From: Streptomyces sp. NBC_00358
GTDB taxonomy: Bacteria > Actinomycetota > Actinomycetes > Streptomycetales > Streptomycetaceae
DNA: 64,000 nucleotides
Direction of reading: 5' to 3'
Assembly: GCF_036099295.1 (NCBI RefSeq)
Contig: NZ_CP107976.1
Coordinates: 6,200,001-6,264,000, forward strand
The number at the start of each line of letters is the position of its first letter. The stretch's first letter is position 1. The notes under the pieces are model-generated. The model was given only the letters and a program-made list of their open reading frames with translations. It was not told where the DNA came from and ran no database searches. Both the position numbers and the translations under genes were made by a program. Below are positions 29,427 to 38,453 of the stretch, piece after piece.

Positions 29427-30563
29427 GTGGCCACGGACTACTACGCCGTACTCGGCGTGCGCCGCGACGCGTCCCAGGACGAGATCAAGAAGGCGTTCAG
29501 GAGGCTCGCTCGCGAGCTGCACCCGGACGTCAATCCCGATCCGAAGACGCAGGAGCGGTTCAAAGAGATCAACGCCGCGTACGAGGTGTTGTCGGACCCG
29601 CAGAAGAAGCAGGTCTACGACCTCGGTGGCGACCCGCTGTCCCAGCAGGGCGGCGGTGGCGCCGGCGGCTTCGGCGCGGGCGGCTTCGGGAACTTCTCCG
29701 ACATCATGGACGCCTTCTTCGGCACGGCGTCGCAGCGCGGACCGCGCTCGCGCACCCGCCGCGGCCAGGACGCCATGATCCGGCTGGAGATCGAGCTCGA
29801 CGAGGCGGCCTTCGGCACCACGAAGGACATCCAGGTCGACACGGCCGTCGTCTGCGCCACCTGCAACGGCGAAGGCGCCGCGCCCGGGACCTCCGCGCAG
29901 ACCTGTGACATGTGCCGCGGTCGCGGCGAGGTGTCCCAGGTGACGCGGTCCTTCCTCGGCCAGGTCATGACCTCACGGCCGTGTCCGCAGTGCCAGGGCT
30001 TCGGCACCGTGGTCCCGACCCCGTGCCACGAGTGCGCGGGCGACGGCCGGGTCCGGTCCCGTCGCACCCTGACGGTCAAGATCCCGGCCGGTGTGGACAA
30101 CGGCACGCGGATCCAGCTCGCGGGCGAGGGCGAGGTCGGCCCCGGTGGCGGCCCCGCAGGCGACCTGTACGTCGAGATCCACGAACTGCCGCACTCGACG
30201 TTCCAGCGGCGCGGCGACGACCTGCACTGCACGGTCACCCTCCCGATGACCGCGGCGTCCCTCGGCACGAAGGTGCCGCTGGAGACGCTCGACGGCCTGG
30301 AGGAGGTCGACATCCGTCCGGGCACGCAGTCCGGCCAGTCGATCCCGCTGCACGGCCGGGGCGTCACCCACCTGCGCGGCGGCGGCCGTGGCGACCTCAT
30401 CGTGCACGTCGAGGTCACCACGCCGACCAAGCTCGACGCGGAGCAGGAGCGGGTGCTGCGCGAGCTCGCCATACTGCGCGGCGAGGAGCGGCCCACCGGT
30501 CAGTTCCAGCCCGGTCAGCAGGGGCTCTTCTCCCGGCTGAAGGACGCCTTCAACGGCCGCTGA
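29427..30563 (+). CDS. dnaJ: molecular chaperone DnaJ (second, hrcA-linked copy)
   Basis: A 378-aa complete type I Hsp40, the DnaK co-chaperone. It has a J domain with HPD (RELHPDVNPDP), a short Gly/Phe region (GGFGAGGFGNFSD), four zinc motifs (CATCNGEG, CDMCRGRG, CPQCQGFG, CHECAGDG), and a C-terminal substrate-binding part. The start is GTG, immediately after the hrcA stop. This is the copy linked to hrcA rather than the dnaK-operon copy usual in Streptomyces. It ends at a strong terminator. Confidence 0.97.
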   Translation: MATDYYAVLGVRRDASQDEIKKAFRRLARELHPDVNPDPKTQERFKEINAAYEVLSDPQKKQVYDLGGDPLSQQGGGGAGGFGAGGFGNFSDIMDAFFGTASQRGPRSRTRRGQDAMIRLEIELDEAAFGTTKDIQVDTAVVCATCNGEGAAPGTSAQTCDMCRGRGEVSQVTRSFLGQVMTSRPCPQCQGFGTVVPTPCHECAGDGRVRSRRTLTVKIPAGVDNGTRIQLAGEGEVGPGGGPAGDLYVEIHELPHSTFQRRGDDLHCTVTLPMTAASLGTKVPLETLDGLEEVDIRPGTQSGQSIPLHGRGVTHLRGGGRGDLIVHVEVTTPTKLDAEQERVLRELAILRGEERPTGQFQPGQQGLFSRLKDAFNGR

Positions 30564-30570
30564 TCCAGGA

Positions 30571-30603
30571 CGGACGCGGGGTGGCCGTGCCACCCCGCGT
30601 CCG
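30571..30603 (+). terminator. terminator after hrcA-dnaJ
   Basis: A 14-bp perfect stem (30571-30584 with 30590-30603) with loop CCGTG lies 7 bases after the dnaJ stop. Confidence 0.85.
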
Positions 30604-30675
30604 ACCGTCCCGGTGGCCCGTGCCGGGCCGACGGCCGGATTCGGACTTGCCCTGGGGACGTGACAACATGCCGTC

Positions 30676-31770
30676 ATGTCCACCGCGCTGACCGATCTCT
30701 TCCCGTATCCGATCGTGCAGGCCCCCATGGCGGGCGGCGTCTCCCTCCCGCAGCTCGCGGCCGCCGTGTCCGAGGCCGGCGGTCTCGGATTCCTCGCCGC
30801 CGGGTACAAGACGGCCGACGGCATGTACCAGGAGATCAAGCAGCTGCGCGGGCTGACCGGGCGTCCCTTCGGCGTCAATCTCTTCCTGCCGCAGCCCGAG
30901 CACGCGGACCCCGCCGTCGTCGAGGTGTACGCCCACCAGCTCGCCGGTGAGGCCGCCTGGTACGAGACCGAGCTCGGCGACCCGGACAGCGGCCGCGACG
31001 ACGGTTACGACGCCAAGCTCGCCGTCCTCCTCGACAACCCGGTGGCGGCGGTCTCCTTCCACTTCGGCGTCCCCGGCAAGGACGTGCTCGACTCGCTGCG
31101 CCGTGCCGGCACCTTCACCCTGGTCACCGCCACCACCGCGGAGGAAGCCCTCGCCGTCCAGCGGGCCGGCGCCGACGCGGTCGTCGTGCAGGGCATCGAG
31201 GCCGGCGGACACCAGGGCACCCACCGCGACAACCCGGAGACGGACGGCACCGGCGTCGGCCTGCTCTCCCTGGTCGCGCAGGTCCGCGAGACCGTGCGGA
31301 TCCCGGTCGTCGCGGCCGGCGGCATCATGCGCGGCAGCCAGATCGCCGCCGTCCTCGCCGCGGGCGCGAACGCGGCCCAGCTCGGCACCGCCTTCCTCGC
31401 CACCCCCGAGTCCGGCGCGAGTGCCGTGCACAAGCAGGCGCTGACCGACCCCCTCTTCGTCCGCACCGAGCTCACCCGGGCCTTCTCCGGACGCCCGGCG
31501 CGCGGGCTCGCCAACCGCTTCATGCGTGAGCACGGCCCGTACGCCCCCGCCGCCTACCCCGAGATCCACCACCTCACCCTGCCGCTGCGCAAGGCGGCGG
31601 CCAAGGCGGGCGACGCGCAGGGCATGGCCCTGTGGGCGGGACAGGGCCACCGCATGGCGCGCGAGCTGCCCGCCGGGCAGCTCGTGGAGGTACTGATCGC
31701 CGAGATCACGGCGGCCGAGACAGCGTTGTCGGCCGCCGAGGAGACCCCGGAAGAGGGAGCGGCCCGATGA
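30676..31770 (+). CDS. nitronate monooxygenase (FMN, 2-nitropropane dioxygenase family)
   Basis: A 364-aa TIM-barrel flavoenzyme. Motifs are PIVQAPMAGGVSLPQLAAAV at the N-terminus, VVQGIEAGGHQG with the catalytic-type His, VVAAGGIMRG and AAQLGTAFLATPES for FMN phosphate binding. These enzymes oxidise nitronates such as propionate 3-nitronate. ATG 30676 is used and no strong ribosome binding site is seen. The stop overlaps the rsmE start by ATGA. Confidence 0.9.
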   Translation: MSTALTDLFPYPIVQAPMAGGVSLPQLAAAVSEAGGLGFLAAGYKTADGMYQEIKQLRGLTGRPFGVNLFLPQPEHADPAVVEVYAHQLAGEAAWYETELGDPDSGRDDGYDAKLAVLLDNPVAAVSFHFGVPGKDVLDSLRRAGTFTLVTATTAEEALAVQRAGADAVVVQGIEAGGHQGTHRDNPETDGTGVGLLSLVAQVRETVRIPVVAAGGIMRGSQIAAVLAAGANAAQLGTAFLATPESGASAVHKQALTDPLFVRTELTRAFSGRPARGLANRFMREHGPYAPAAYPEIHHLTLPLRKAAAKAGDAQGMALWAGQGHRMARELPAGQLVEVLIAEITAAETALSAAEETPEEGAAR

Positions 31771-32516
31771 CGGCACCGGTGTTCCTGGTCGAGCACTTCG
31801 ACGCGGACGGCGGCGGACGCTACGTCCTCGACGGCCCCGAGGGACGGCACGCCGTCTCCGTGAAGCGGCTGAAGCCCGGCGAGGAGGTCGTCCTCACCGA
31901 CGGGGCCGGGCGCTGGGCGGACTGCGTGGTCCTCGACACCGAGGGCAAGGACCGGCTGATCGTACGAAGAGGAGCGGTGGCCGAGGAACCGGCCGAGGAG
32001 CCGCGCATCACGGTCGTCCAGGCCCTGCCCAAGGGCGACCGGGGCGAGCTGGCCGTCGAGACCATGACCGAGACCGGCGTCGACGCGATCGTCCCCTGGG
32101 CCGCGTCCCGCTGCATCACGCAGTGGAAGGGCGAGCGGGGTCTGAAGGCGCTCACCAAGTGGCGCGCCACCGCCCGGGAGGCGGGCAAGCAGTCCCGCCG
32201 GGTGCGCTTCCCGGAGGTCGCGGACGCGATGACGACCAAGCAGGTTGCCGCACTTCTCGCCAAAGCCGATCTCGCCGCCGTACTCCACGAGGACACCGAC
32301 CTCGGCACCGAACCCTTCGCGACGGCCGCGCTGCCCGGCTCCGGGGAGATCGTCCTGGTGGTCGGCCCCGAGGGCGGGATCTCCCCCGAGGAGGTCGCGC
32401 TCTTCACCGAGGCCGGGGCGAAGACGTTCCACCTGGGGCGCACGGTGCTGCGCACCTCGACGGCGGGGACCGTGGCCACGGCACTGCTGCTGGCCCGCAC
32501 CGGCCGCTGGTCCTGA
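31767..32516 (+). CDS. rsmE: 16S rRNA (uracil1498-N3)-methyltransferase
   Basis: A 249-aa SPOUT methyltransferase. It has an N-terminal PUA-like RNA-binding domain (RYVLDGPEGRHAVSVKRLKPGE) and a C-terminal trefoil knot that binds SAM (LVVGPEGGISPEEV, LGRTVLRTSTA). It methylates U1498 of 16S rRNA. The ATG overlaps the preceding stop (ATGA), and GAGGGAG lies upstream. Confidence 0.95.
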   Translation: MTAPVFLVEHFDADGGGRYVLDGPEGRHAVSVKRLKPGEEVVLTDGAGRWADCVVLDTEGKDRLIVRRGAVAEEPAEEPRITVVQALPKGDRGELAVETMTETGVDAIVPWAASRCITQWKGERGLKALTKWRATAREAGKQSRRVRFPEVADAMTTKQVAALLAKADLAAVLHEDTDLGTEPFATAALPGSGEIVLVVGPEGGISPEEVALFTEAGAKTFHLGRTVLRTSTAGTVATALLLARTGRWS

Positions 32517-32570
32517 CCCACCGCCGCCGGACCCGACCCGACCACCGCCCGCACATCCACCGGGGAACTC

Positions 32571-32963
32571 ATGGAACTCGCCCAGGTACGGCTGCTCGTC
32601 TCCGACTTCGCCGCCTGCTACCGCTTCTACGCCGAAGTCCTCGGCCTCAGGCCCCAGTCGGGCGCCACCGAGGGCCCGTACGAGAAGTTCAGTCCCGTCG
32701 CCGGATCGGCGGGCATCGCACTCCAGGACCGCACGATGATGGCGGAGGTCCTGGGGGAGCTCGGCGACGTGGTGACCGGGCACCGGTCGCTGGTGGTGCT
32801 GCGGGTGGACGACCTCGACACCTACTGCGAGCAGGTCGTCTCGCGCGGCGCGGTCCTGCTGCACGGCCCGGCGCCCATGACCGACCGCATGCGCGTCGCC
32901 CACCTCAAGGACCCCGAGGGCAACCTCGTGGAACTCCAGGAATGGCTGCTGCTGCTCGGCTGA
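32571..32963 (+). CDS. VOC (glyoxalase/bleomycin-resistance) family protein
   Basis: A 130-aa single-domain VOC protein. It has the two paired beta-alpha-beta halves (LLVSDFAACYRFYAEVLGLRP and VAHLKDPEGNLVELQEW), the second with the usual metal-ligand Glu in NLVELQ. Members bind metals or small ligands, and the substrate is unknown. It lies 54 bases after rsmE and is probably in the same transcript. Confidence 0.85.
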   Translation: MELAQVRLLVSDFAACYRFYAEVLGLRPQSGATEGPYEKFSPVAGSAGIALQDRTMMAEVLGELGDVVTGHRSLVVLRVDDLDTYCEQVVSRGAVLLHGPAPMTDRMRVAHLKDPEGNLVELQEWLLLLG

Positions 32964-33109
32964 CGAGCGGCCCGGGGCCCGCCCGACCGGGGGACGAAGA
33001 ACTCGTCCGTCGCCCGGCCTCGGGGACGGGCAACTCCTTCGGGTGGTTGTGCCCCCGATGGCCGCATGCGGTCTATCGCGCATCGCCGTGCGGTGGCACG
33101 CTGCCGTGC

Positions 33110-33679
33110 ATGGGGGCTTTGAGGCATATCAGGCGCCGGACGGGGCGCGGGCGAACTCTGATGGCCCTCGGGCTGGGCGCGGCCGGAGTGTTCACGGTGA
33201 CCGCGTGTCAGCCCGGGGACGGACTCAGCACCGCCGCCGTGGCCTACACGACCGACCAGACGGCGACCAGGCAACTCGAACGGCAGCACGTGGATGTCCG
33301 CTGGCTGACCTGCACGGCCAACTACGGCACCGCCGGCAAGGCCTCCACACCCGGGAAGACGCCCTCGCCGACGGAGAACACCGTGGCGACCGTCGACTGC
33401 CGGGGCCAGACCGGCGACGGCCGCGCCATCGTCGTCAAGGGAAAGGTCACCCGGGCGGTCAACGGCGCCTGCGTACGCGGCGACCTGCGGGCCACCGTCG
33501 GCGGCAAGCAGTGGTTCCACGTCACCGGCCTGGGCGACTGCGGTGCGACCAACGGGCCCACCCCGCCGGTCACCTACCACCCCACGAACGGACAACCCAA
33601 CCCCACCGTCACCGTCACCGTGACGAAGACCATGTGGTGCAAGGGCGACCCCACCTGCTGGCCCTCGCAGGGCAAGTGA
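33110..33679 (+). CDS. putative lipoprotein (189 aa), unknown function
   Basis: The N-terminus is basic (MGALRHIRRRTGRGRT), followed by a hydrophobic stretch and the lipobox-like FTVTAC, so it is probably a lipid-anchored extracellular protein. The mature part has four further Cys (LTCTANY, VDCRGQ, GACVRGD, GDCGAT) likely forming disulfides, and a Pro/Thr/Val tail. ATG 33110 has no clear ribosome binding site. CACGCT 7 bases upstream could make it leaderless, and ATG 33161 is an alternative. The function is not recognised. Confidence 0.7.
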   Translation: MGALRHIRRRTGRGRTLMALGLGAAGVFTVTACQPGDGLSTAAVAYTTDQTATRQLERQHVDVRWLTCTANYGTAGKASTPGKTPSPTENTVATVDCRGQTGDGRAIVVKGKVTRAVNGACVRGDLRATVGGKQWFHVTGLGDCGATNGPTPPVTYHPTNGQPNPTVTVTVTKTMWCKGDPTCWPSQGK

Positions 33680-33716
33680 CCTGCCGGGCCGTACAAGGAT
33701 CAAGTGATCCGAACCC

Positions 33717-33746
33717 CTGTCGGGGCACGCGTGGGCTGCATAGGGT
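33717..33746 (+). promoter_or_regulatory. candidate promoter giving leaderless tricorn-like mRNA
   Basis: CTGTCG (33717-33722), an 18-base spacer and TAGGGT (33741-33746), then 6 bases to GTG 33753. A perfect inverted repeat GGATCA-AG-TGATCC at 33697-33710 just upstream could be an operator. Confidence 0.4.
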
Positions 33747-33752
33747 GACCGG

Positions 33753-36700
33753 GTGACTGAGTCCGCACCCTCCGCGTATCTCCGGTTTCCGCACCTGCAC
33801 GGCGAGTTGGTCGTCTTCACGGCCGAGGACGACATCTGGGCCGCCCCGCTGGACGGCGGCGGCCGCGCCTGGCGGGTCAGCGCCGACAACGTACCGGCCG
33901 GCCATCCGCGCGTCTCCCCGGACGGCACGACCGTCGCCTGGACCTCGACACGCGACGGAGCCCCCGAGGTCTACGCCGCCTCCCTGTCCGGTGGACCCTC
34001 CCGACGCCTGACGTACTGGGGCAGTTCGAAGACCCAGGTGCGCGGCTGGACCTCCGACGGACAGGTACTCGCCCTCAGCGCCCAGGGCCAGGCCAGCCTG
34101 CGCCGCACCTGGGCACGGTCCGTCCCGCTCGACGGCGGCCCCGCGACGACCCTGCCGTACGGTCCCGTCGGCGACGTGGCCCACGGCGCGCCCGGCGTCG
34201 TCCTGCTGTCCGCCCCGATGGGGCGCGAGGCCGCCTGGTGGAAGCGGTACCGGGGCGGCACGGCCGGCAAGCTGTGGATCGACCGGGACGGCGACGGCGA
34301 GTTCGTCCGGCTGCACGAGGACATCGACGGAAACCTCGAATACCCCTTCTGGGTGGGCGAGCGGATCGCCTTCCTGTCGGACCACGAGGACGTCGGGGCG
34401 CTGTACTCCTCCCTCGCCGACGGATCCGACCTGCGGCGCCACACGCCCGTCGACTCCTTCTACGCCCGCCACGCGGCCACCGACGGCACCCGCGTCGTGT
34501 ACTCCTCCGCCGGTGAACTGTGGCTCCTGGACGACCTCGACGGCGCCGAGCCGCGACGGCTGGACATCCGGCTCGGCGGCCAGCGCGTCGACCAGCAACC
34601 GCACCCCGTGAGCGCCGCGCGCTGGTTCTCCGCCGCCGCGCCCGACCACACCGGGCGCGGCAGCGCGGTCTCCGTGCGCGGCGCCGTCCACTGGGTCACC
34701 CACCGCGCCGGACCGGCCCGCGCGCTCGCCGCCGAACAGGGCGTCCGCGCCCGGCTGCCCCGCACCTTCCGCGCCGAGGGCGAGGAACACGTGGTCTGGG
34801 TGACCGACGCGGAGGGCGACGACGCCCTCGAATTCGCCCCGGCCACCGGCGTCGCCCCCGGAGCCACCCCCCGACGGCTCGCCGCCGGCGCGCTCGGCCG
34901 GGTCCTCGGCCTCGCCGTGGCACCCGACGGCAGCCGTGCCGCCGTCGCCTCCCACGACGGGCGCGTGCTGCTCGTCGAGCGCGAGAGCGGCGAGGTCCGC
35001 GAGGTCGACCGCAGCGAGGACGGCGAGGTCACCGGCCTCGTCTTCTCGCCCGACTCGGCCTGGCTCGCCTGGTCGCACCCCGGACCGCGCCCGCTGCGCC
35101 AGCTCAAGCTCGCCAACACCACCGACCTGTCGGTGACCGAGGCGACCCCGCTGCGCTTCCGGGACTACGCACCCGCGTTCACCCTCGACGGCAAGCACCT
35201 CGCCTTCCTGTCGGCCCGCGCCTTCGACCCCGTCTACGACGAGCACGTCTTCGACCTGGCCTTCGTCGGCGGCTCCCGGCCGTATCTGATCACCCTGGCC
35301 GCGACGACCCCGTCCCCCTTCGGACCGCAGCGCCACGGCAGGCCCTTCGAGGCCCCCGACAAGGACGAGACACCCGACAGCGAGGGCACCCCCAGTACCC
35401 GTATCGACCTGGACGGACTCGCCGACCGGATCGTGCCCTTCCCCGTCGAGGCCGCCCGCTACTCCGGGCTGCGCGCCGCCAAGGACGGACTGCTGTGGCT
35501 GCGCCACCCCGTCCGGGGCGTGCTCGGCGCCTCCCGCGCCACCCCGGACGACCCGGACCCGAAGACCGAACTGGAGCGGTACGACCTCGCCCAGCAGCGC
35601 ATCGAGCACCTCGCCGCCGACGCCGACCACTTCACCGTCACCGGCGACGGCAAGCGGGTCCTGCTGTGGACCGACGGCAAACTCAAGGTCGTCCCCAGCG
35701 ACCGGCGTGCCTCGAACGACGACGAGAGCGACACGAACATCACCGTCGACCTGTCGCGGGTGCGCCAGACCGTCGACCCGGCCGCCGAGTGGCGCCAGAT
35801 GTACGACGAGACCGGTCGCCTCATGCGGGACAACTTCTGGCGTGCCGACCTGGGCGGTGTCGACTGGGACGCGGTCCTCGACCGGTACCGGCCGGTCCTG
35901 GAACGGGTCGCCACCCACGACGACCTCGTCGACCTGCTGTGGGAGGTGCAGGGCGAACTCGGCACCTCGCACGCCTACGTCACCCCACGCGGCCGGTGGA
36001 GCGGCCAAGACCGGGCACAGGGGCTCCTCGGGGCGGACATCTCCCGTCACGAGGACGGCAGTTGGCGCATCGACCGGATCCTCCCCTCGGAGACCTCCGA
36101 CCCCGAGGCGCGGGCCCCGCTCGCCGCGCCCGGCGTCGCGGTGCGCGCCGGGGACACGATCGTCGCGGTCGGCGGCCGGCCGGTGGACCCGGTGGCCGGA
36201 CCCGCGCCGCTGCTCGTGGGCACGGCGGGCAGACCGGTCGAGCTGACGATCTCCCCCTCCGGCGGAGGCGATCCGCGCCACGCGGTCGTCGTACCCCTCG
36301 CGGACGAGGAACCGCTGCGCTACCACGCGTGGGTCGCCGACCGGCGCGCCTACGTCCACGAGCGGTCCGGCGGACGCCTCGGCTATCTGCACGTGCCGGA
36401 CATGGTCGGCTCCGGGTGGGCGCAGCTCCACCGCGATCTGCGCATCGAGGTGGCCCGCGAGGGCCTCGTCGTGGACGTCCGCGAGAACCGCGGCGGCCAC
36501 ACCTCCCAGCTCGTGGTGGAGAAGCTCGCCCGGCGGATCGTCGGCTGGGACCTGCCCCGCGGCCTGCGCCCCTACAGCTACCCGGAGGACGCGCCGCGCG
36601 GCCCCGTCGTCGCCGTCGCCAACGAGTTCTCCGGCTCCGACGGCGACATCGTCAACGCGGCGATCAAGGCGCTGGGCATCGGACCGGTGGTCGGCACCCG

Positions 36701-36965
36701 CACCTGGGGCGGTGTCATCGGCATCGACAGCCGCTACCGCCTCGTCGACGGCACCTCCGTCACCCAGCCCAAGTACGCCTTCTGGATGGAGGGTTACGAG
36801 TGGAGCGTCGAGAACCACGGCGTCGATCCCGACGTCGAGGTCGTCCAGACGCCGCAGGACCACGCGGCCGGGCGCGACACCCAGCTCGACGAGGCCATCA
36901 GGATCGCGCTGGCCGCGCTGGAGGAGAACCCGGCGAAGACCGCGCCCGCGCTGCCGCCGCTGTGA
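33753..36965 (+). CDS. tricorn-like S41 family protease
   Basis: A 1070-aa cytoplasmic protease resembling Tricorn. N-terminal beta-propeller repeats (RVSPDGTTVAWTS, VAPDGSRAAVASHDG, FSPDSAWLAWSHPG) precede a PDZ-like domain (GLLGADISRHEDGSWRI) and a C-terminal S41 catalytic domain. Expected catalytic residues are present: Ser739-His740 in GTSHAYV, nucleophile Ser962 in NEFSGSDGD and Glu1020 in VENHG. Tricorn-type proteases trim peptides released by the proteasome, and actinobacteria do have proteasomes. No signal peptide was seen. The GTG start appears leaderless. It is probably monocistronic. Confidence 0.92.
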   Translation: MTESAPSAYLRFPHLHGELVVFTAEDDIWAAPLDGGGRAWRVSADNVPAGHPRVSPDGTTVAWTSTRDGAPEVYAASLSGGPSRRLTYWGSSKTQVRGWTSDGQVLALSAQGQASLRRTWARSVPLDGGPATTLPYGPVGDVAHGAPGVVLLSAPMGREAAWWKRYRGGTAGKLWIDRDGDGEFVRLHEDIDGNLEYPFWVGERIAFLSDHEDVGALYSSLADGSDLRRHTPVDSFYARHAATDGTRVVYSSAGELWLLDDLDGAEPRRLDIRLGGQRVDQQPHPVSAARWFSAAAPDHTGRGSAVSVRGAVHWVTHRAGPARALAAEQGVRARLPRTFRAEGEEHVVWVTDAEGDDALEFAPATGVAPGATPRRLAAGALGRVLGLAVAPDGSRAAVASHDGRVLLVERESGEVREVDRSEDGEVTGLVFSPDSAWLAWSHPGPRPLRQLKLANTTDLSVTEATPLRFRDYAPAFTLDGKHLAFLSARAFDPVYDEHVFDLAFVGGSRPYLITLAATTPSPFGPQRHGRPFEAPDKDETPDSEGTPSTRIDLDGLADRIVPFPVEAARYSGLRAAKDGLLWLRHPVRGVLGASRATPDDPDPKTELERYDLAQQRIEHLAADADHFTVTGDGKRVLLWTDGKLKVVPSDRRASNDDESDTNITVDLSRVRQTVDPAAEWRQMYDETGRLMRDNFWRADLGGVDWDAVLDRYRPVLERVATHDDLVDLLWEVQGELGTSHAYVTPRGRWSGQDRAQGLLGADISRHEDGSWRIDRILPSETSDPEARAPLAAPGVAVRAGDTIVAVGGRPVDPVAGPAPLLVGTAGRPVELTISPSGGGDPRHAVVVPLADEEPLRYHAWVADRRAYVHERSGGRLGYLHVPDMVGSGWAQLHRDLRIEVAREGLVVDVRENRGGHTSQLVVEKLARRIVGWDLPRGLRPYSYPEDAPRGPVVAVANEFSGSDGDIVNAAIKALGIGPVVGTRTWGGVIGIDSRYRLVDGTSVTQPKYAFWMEGYEWSVENHGVDPDVEVVQTPQDHAAGRDTQLDEAIRIALAALEENPAKTAPALPPL

Positions 36966-37078
36966 CCGGCGCGGGCGGCTCGCGAGCGGACGGCGACGCG
37001 AGCCGCCCGCGAGCCGACCGGCCCGTCGGGCCGCTAGCATGCGGAGGTAATGATCGGCTGGCGTGAGGAGGCACACGC

Positions 37079-37456
37079 ATGGCGCAGGAGCCGAGGCGGG
37101 ACGAGGGCGGGGAACCGCAGGACGACTGTCTGTTCTGCAAGATCGTGGCGGGGCACATCCCGGCGACCCTGGTGCGCGAGAGCGACACGACCGTGGCGTT
37201 CCGCGACATCAACCCACAGGCACCGACCCACATCCTGGTCATCCCCCGGGTGCACTACCGGGACGCGGCCTCCCTGGCCGCCGCCGAACCCGCCGTCGCC
37301 GCCGACCTGTTGCGTGAGGCCGGCGAGGTCGCGGTCGAGGAGAAGCTGGAGAGCTACCGCATCGTGTTCAACACGGGCAGCGGTGCCGGACAGACCGTGT
37401 TCCACGCGCACGCCCACCTCCTGGGCGGCCGCGGCATGCAGTGGCCGCCGGGATAA
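37079..37456 (+). CDS. HIT family (HINT-like) nucleotide hydrolase
   Basis: A 125-aa protein with the histidine triad FHAHAHLLGG near the C-terminus and an N-terminal CLFCKIVAGHIP typical of HINT proteins, which hydrolyse nucleoside phosphoramidates. GAGGAGG precedes the ATG at a good distance. RNase Z starts 6 bases after its stop, so they are cotranscribed. Confidence 0.93.
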   Translation: MAQEPRRDEGGEPQDDCLFCKIVAGHIPATLVRESDTTVAFRDINPQAPTHILVIPRVHYRDAASLAAAEPAVAADLLREAGEVAVEEKLESYRIVFNTGSGAGQTVFHAHAHLLGGRGMQWPPG

Positions 37457-37462
37457 CCGGCC

Positions 37463-38368
37463 TTGTCCGCACGTGAACTGGTCGTCCTCGGCACCGCCAG
37501 CCAGGTCCCGACCCGGCACCGCAACCACAACGGCTATCTGCTGCGCTGGGACGGCGAGGGTCTCCTCTTCGACCCCGGCGAGGGCACCCAGCGCCAGATG
37601 CTGCGTGCCGGGGTCGCCGCGCACGACCTGAACCGCATCTGCGTCACCCACTTCCACGGCGACCACGCGCTCGGACTCGGTGGGGTGATCCAGCGCATCA
37701 ACCTCGACCGGGTACCGCACGAGGTGACCGCGCACTACCCGCTCTCCGGACAGCACTTCTTCGAGCGCCTGCGCTACGCCACCGCCTACCGCGAGACCGC
37801 CCGGCTCACCGAGGCGCCGGTCGGGGACGACGGCGTCCTCGTCACGACCCCCGCGTACACCCTTGAGGCCCGCAGGCTCTCCCACCCCGTCGAATCCTTC
37901 GGGTACCGGCTGGTCGAACCGGACGGGCGGCGGATGCTGCCGGAGCGGCTCGCCGAGCACGGGATCAAGGGGTCCGACGTCGGGGCGCTGCAACGGGAGG
38001 GCTCGCTGCGGGGCGTCACGCTCGACGACGTCAGCGAGGTCCGGCGCGGACAGCGGTTCGCGTTCGTCATGGACACCCGGCTGTGCGAGGGCGTGGACGC
38101 GCTCGCCGAGGACTGCGACCTGCTCGTCATCGAGTCGACCTTCCTGGACGGTGACCACCAACTGGCCGCCGACCACGGGCATCTGACGGCAGGTCAGGCG
38201 GGCCGGGTGGCCAAGGAGGCGGGCGTACGGCACCTCGTGCTCACCCACTTCAGCCAGCGCTACTCCGACCCCGGCGAGTTCGAGCGCGAGGCCCGCGCCG
38301 CGGGCTTCGACGGGGAGCTGACGGTGGCGCACGACCTGGTGAGGGTGCCGGTCCCGAAGCGACGGTGA
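37463..38368 (+). CDS. rnz: ribonuclease Z
   Basis: A 301-aa MBL-fold endonuclease that trims tRNA 3' ends. Motifs are LGTASQVPTRHRNHNGYLL, the zinc motif THFHGDH, Asp in FVMDTRLC and His in LVLTHFSQRY. The start is TTG at 37463 (MSARELVVLG), 6 bases after the HIT stop. No ATG or GTG fits better. A weak start and closeness to the HIT gene suggest translational coupling. Confidence 0.93.
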   Translation: MSARELVVLGTASQVPTRHRNHNGYLLRWDGEGLLFDPGEGTQRQMLRAGVAAHDLNRICVTHFHGDHALGLGGVIQRINLDRVPHEVTAHYPLSGQHFFERLRYATAYRETARLTEAPVGDDGVLVTTPAYTLEARRLSHPVESFGYRLVEPDGRRMLPERLAEHGIKGSDVGALQREGSLRGVTLDDVSEVRRGQRFAFVMDTRLCEGVDALAEDCDLLVIESTFLDGDHQLAADHGHLTAGQAGRVAKEAGVRHLVLTHFSQRYSDPGEFEREARAAGFDGELTVAHDLVRVPVPKRR

Positions 38369-38441
38369 GAGCGGCAGCGGGGCGACGGAAGCGATGCGGT
38401 GTCGGGAAGGTGCCGGTTTCGGTGTGCCGGGGGATCGACCG

Positions 38442-38447
38442 TACGAT
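38442..38447 (+). promoter_or_regulatory. -10 box of the deaminase gene (leaderless)
   Basis: TACGAT, 6 bases, ATG 38454, with no ribosome binding site. Confidence 0.4.
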
Positions 38448-38453
38448 GCTTCG